This document shows positions 62,301-64,000 of a stretch of 64,000 nucleotides of DNA, one piece after another. This DNA is from Alteraquisediminimonas sediminicola (lineage in GTDB: Bacteria > Pseudomonadota > Alphaproteobacteria > Sphingomonadales > Sphingomonadaceae), in assembly GCF_019740335.1 (NCBI RefSeq), contig NZ_JAHXZS010000001.1, forward strand, positions 1,155,216 through 1,219,215, read 5' to 3'. The translations under genes were made by a program, and so were the position numbers. The notes under the pieces were generated by a model. It had not been told where the DNA came from. It did not search any database and worked only from the letters and a program-made list of their open reading frames with translations. Positions within the stretch are counted from its first letter, which is position 1, and each line of letters begins with the position of its first letter.

Positions 62301-63443
62301 AGAGGCATCAGCGAGGCTGGTATCACCTGTCGACGACGCAGTGGAGGACACGCCAAACACGCCGGTCTCACTGTTCAGCAGCGCTATTGTCGCATCAAGT
62401 CCGTTGGAGAACTGCAAAATACCCGTCACACCTGACGATGCATCTGCACTGGTAATGCCGTCCGCTGTGGCGTTAGCATCGACAGTAAAGTCGCCATCAT
62501 TAGTAAGGCTGGAAAGCGCCGTATTGCCACCAGTTGATTGCACCACGCCAAGTGCAGAGGCATCAGCTTGGCTGGTATCACCCGTCGACGACGCAGTGGA
62601 GGACATGCCAAACACGCCGATATCACTGTTCAGCAGCGCTACTGTCGCATCAAGCCCGTTGGCGAACTGCAAAATACCCGTCACACCTGACGATGCCTCT
62701 GCACTGGTAATGCCATCCGCCGTGGCATTGGCATCGAGGGTAAAGTCGCCATCATTAGTAAGGCTGGAAAGCGCCGTATCGCCAACAGATGATTGCACCG
62801 CGCCAAGTGCAGAGGCATCGGCAATGCTGTCATCGCCTATCGCCAACGCATCAGCCGATACAGCAATCACGCCCGCCGCATTGTTCACCAGTGACACTAC
62901 CGCATCGGACCCGATCGCAGTGCCGGTGGCGGTCTGCGTGAGGCCGAGGACATCTGCCGTCGAAGTTGCAGTGGTCGAAGCGTCTGAAGCCGCATCCGCA
63001 ACGATGTTCAGGCTGTTGTTGTTGATAAGATTGGCCGTGGCGACATCAGGTGCGGTCACCACCTGTTCGACACCAAAATTGACGTCCGCCGTGGCATCCG
63101 CAGCACCCGCAAGGTTCAGCGCATCAGCAATGGCGGAAATATTCGTCACATCATTGTTGATCAGGGTGATATTGGCAGTATCGAGCGTGGCTATGCCGAT
63201 TTGCGATACAGCACCGGACGTCGAGTCAATGACAAGCGCAGACGCAACCGGCGCCGCAGCGACATCGGTAACTCCCGAATTCAGGGCAGTGAGAAGGTCA
63301 ATGGTATAGGTGGCATTGACAGTGGGCAAATTGGTGATTTGCGATACGCCCGGCACTGTCTGCGCGACCAAAGGCGCCACGGCCCCCAATGCGATCATAG
63401 ATACGCCTGCCGCCAGCAGACGCAAACGAGTTTGATTTATCAC
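59343..63443 (-). CDS. Repeat-rich autotransporter-like barrel with OmpA C-terminal domain
   Basis: An exported protein of about 1366 aa. A signal peptide (MINQTRLRLLAAGVSMIALG) is followed by a long Ala/Thr/Ser/Asp-rich passenger that includes three 85-residue tandem repeats, then an autotransporter-type barrel of about 280 residues (from about 960; RVRLWGLGGYNDVKVD). Unusually the barrel does not end the protein: a Pro-rich linker and an OmpA peptidoglycan-binding domain (IVFFDFDRSDITPEAASILD, NQALSERRNSAVRGYI) follow. GTG 63443 is chosen after GTGGGGAATT; ATG 63479 is also in frame. An EcfG-type promoter lies upstream. Confidence 0.85.
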   Translation of the reverse strand: MINQTRLRLLAAGVSMIALGAVAPLVAQTVPGVSQITNLPTVNATYTIDLLTALNSGVTDVAAAPVASALVIDSTSGAVSQIGIATLDTANITLINNDVTNISAIADALNLAGAADATADVNFGVEQVVTAPDVATANLINNNSLNIVADAASDASTTATSTADVLGLTQTATGTAIGSDAVVSLVNNAAGVIAVSADALAIGDDSIADASALGAVQSSVGDTALSSLTNDGDFTLDANATADGITSAEASSGVTGILQFANGLDATVALLNSDIGVFGMSSTASSTGDTSQADASALGVVQSTGGNTALSSLTNDGDFTVDANATADGITSADASSGVTGILQFSNGLDATIALLNSETGVFGVSSTASSTGDTSLADASALGADQSSAGDIALSSLMNDGVYTVDATATATGIISADALSEATGISQFASGPDATVSLVNNASGVFGVSADALATGDGSIANASALGATQSSAGLSTFTNNGVFTVDVIANANGVANGAATADATGLEVTGGPVDLAVTNTETFDVTSNAAATGTVSNSADASATGMRFTASDNVLSGSVINDGLINVDATAVTGLVTSADAVGIEMVSDVNNLTLTNAGTISATAITNGGLATATGLVVRNDGVVVLPPVLTDSFTLNNIGGSFIARQSVDGGLNFTRGMAIDTSDAPHPAVINLQGAGSIYGNVDISADDVITVSAGETRLDGIVNPLGELEGALTIANGGTLYLVDQPYANPSYDGAAGVNVDTFNVVPGGTLALQLATSPVPATAQLEYPMVVANTANLAGTLMVRPTSVNGLYGNSYSYDNVINADTRVGTFSNVVTSTGTLLLRANAVYDADNNVDLNLTRVAFGGVAGLTRNETAVGNGIEGTYNSGLTGPYGTLLGNLFTQNAANYPGALDQLSGAQYAGYVQGLRNYSMQTNILVSDQIDCAISVRGMDQCRDPESRVRLWGLGGYNDVKVDTDINAPGYKSKNWFALLGVDYTTGNFTFGGFGGYRKTKMAFDRYNGHIKADGWQLGLLAAYDIGSAYLRGVGSYSDLGGHSRRDLSIGTTSGMISGKPDARLWSFYGEGGARIGLGGSWLTPFVGVDYTTVKLKSFTETGVPGANLAFRSQSDNQTALLAGVKWAANFGGLIPEAKVAYRHDFGSRVYGVDASFADAPVGTNFRIYSPETKRGSIVAGLSLAAAVSDQLTGRIGYQGRFNSDVKDHAFYGSLTLALGASAPAAPPPPPPAPPMSIAPPPPPPPAVVECQSGPYIVFFDFDRSDITPEAASILDNALVNYGNCGKATVVLAGHADKSGSNEYNQALSERRNSAVRGYITSRGVPDGVISTQAYGETRPLVDTADGVKEPQNRRVEIQYGPGSGN
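62052..62816 (-). repeat. Three tandem 255-bp repeats in the passenger
   Basis: Three 85-codon units beginning ASALGxxQS and containing LSSLTNDGDFT and GVTGILQF-type segments. The first two are highly similar at the DNA level; the third is more diverged, and a degenerate half-unit lies on either side. Confidence 0.85.
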
Positions 63444-63613
63444 GGTTAAATTCCCCACTTCGTGTTTTATATATTTCATGCAAGATAATCACATGAAGAT
63501 GACATTTTCTTTGATTATCAAAATGTACAAAACAAACGCCGGAGAACATAAGTTCACACCACCCAGTCTAATTAATGAACTGGGTATATTAATTTATGCT
63601 CACTGCATGGGGA

Positions 63614-63638
63614 AACAATAGTAATACATTATTGTTCC
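63614..63638 (-). promoter_or_regulatory. EcfG-type promoter of the OmpA-autotransporter gene
   Basis: On the minus strand GGAAC (63638-63634), 16 bases, then TGTT (63617-63614), about 170 bases before the start codon. Confidence 0.65.
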
Positions 63639-63706
63639 ATTAGGCCGCTTAAAAACTCAATATCTGCATAAGCTGTAAATTTTTTCAGATATGAAATTCA
63701 GCATAT

Positions 63707-63731
63707 GGAACAAAGTTGCCGGTGAAGCGTT
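63707..63731 (+). promoter_or_regulatory. EcfG-type promoter, consensus match, no gene downstream
   Basis: GGAAC at 63707-63711, 16 bases, then CGTT at 63728-63731: an exact consensus match. It faces the convergent tRNA-fMet, with no convincing protein gene in the 170 bases before the terminator. Confidence 0.65.
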
Positions 63732-63737
63732 ATGGGC

Positions 63738-63906
63738 ACCAATCTTGATCACCCAACAACCATTTTCCCATCTGATCTGCTAAATCAGACTGGCTGCAAC
63801 AGTAATTTCAGGCATGTTATTTGGTGCTTGATCTACACCGCACTCTAGCATTCCCCCTTCACGTAGCGGGTGGCCTAAACGCCAAAAAGCCACCCGAGGG
63901 TGGCGT
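63738..63906 (+). ncRNA. Candidate stress-induced small RNA
   Basis: A transcript from the promoter at 63707-63731 would start about 63738 and could stop at the hairpin at 63889-63904. It would be roughly 170 bases. A 38-codon frame (63732-63848) begins directly after the -10 box, so it lacks a leader and ribosome site. No relative is recognised; the call rests on promoter and terminator only. Confidence 0.35.
63880..63906 (-). terminator. Terminator of tRNA-fMet
   Basis: GCCACCC and GGGTGGC pair around a 2-3 base loop (63889-63904) with TTTTT following on the minus strand. Wider AAACGCC...GGCGTTT pairing can act on the plus strand. Confidence 0.8.
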
Positions 63907-63931
63907 TTGTGTGAGTGTGTTGTGTGTGATT

Positions 63932-64000
<69 letters not shown>

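Overview
The window is a chromosomal segment of an alphaproteobacterium, almost certainly a member of the Sphingomonadales. The strongest clue is a serine palmitoyltransferase with its own small acyl carrier protein (22210-23665), the entry point to the sphingolipids that replace LPS in this order. A PhyR/NepR/EcfG general stress response locus, a GapR-type protein, an extended ribosomal protein S9 and large TonB-dependent receptors next to Rieske oxygenases all agree. No rRNA operon, CRISPR array, transposase or integrase was seen.

The first 29 kb is housekeeping: the end of rplK, then rplA, rplJ and rplL; purA-hisZ; serC-serA with a structured leader; rplM-rpsI; rpmJ; pyk; gapR; a NUDIX enzyme; cysS; class II DAHP synthase; ppa; the ACP-spt pair; tRNA-Arg(UCU); a queuosine precursor transporter; a NucS-like nuclease; a beta-CASP ribonuclease-like protein with a PfkB kinase; and a DUF454 protein. 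Three intergenic gaps carry a GC-rich palindromic repeat family built from two arm types, as a pair, a single arm and an inverted pair.

From about 29 to 47.3 kb lies an accessory catabolic region. It has two TonB-dependent receptors, two TetR regulators, a LuxR solo, an SDR, three Rieske oxygenase alpha subunits without an adjacent reductase, a TIM-barrel isomerase-like protein, two GST-fold proteins, a flavin-dependent oxidoreductase and a P450cam-like P450 with a putidaredoxin-like ferredoxin. An SDR with its middle deleted sits inside one operon. Palindromes at promoters suggest local repressor control. The substrate is unknown; a terpenoid or alicyclic ketone is one possibility.

From 47.7 to 63.9 kb is a stress response island: PhyR, NepR, EcfG and a HisKA_2 kinase, a single-domain response regulator, a CheB-CheR-PAS-kinase-receiver hybrid, and small envelope or stress proteins (entericidin, DUF3309, CsbD, SOD, lipoprotein, glycine-zipper proteins). 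At the end is a repeat-rich autotransporter-like barrel fused to an OmpA peptidoglycan-binding domain. I found eight GGAAC-N16-NNTT sites, the EcfG promoter pattern, in front of these genes, including one that drives no evident gene and may make a small RNA. The segment is bracketed by similar tRNA-fMet 3'-end and terminator sequences (47433-47492 and 63880-63943).
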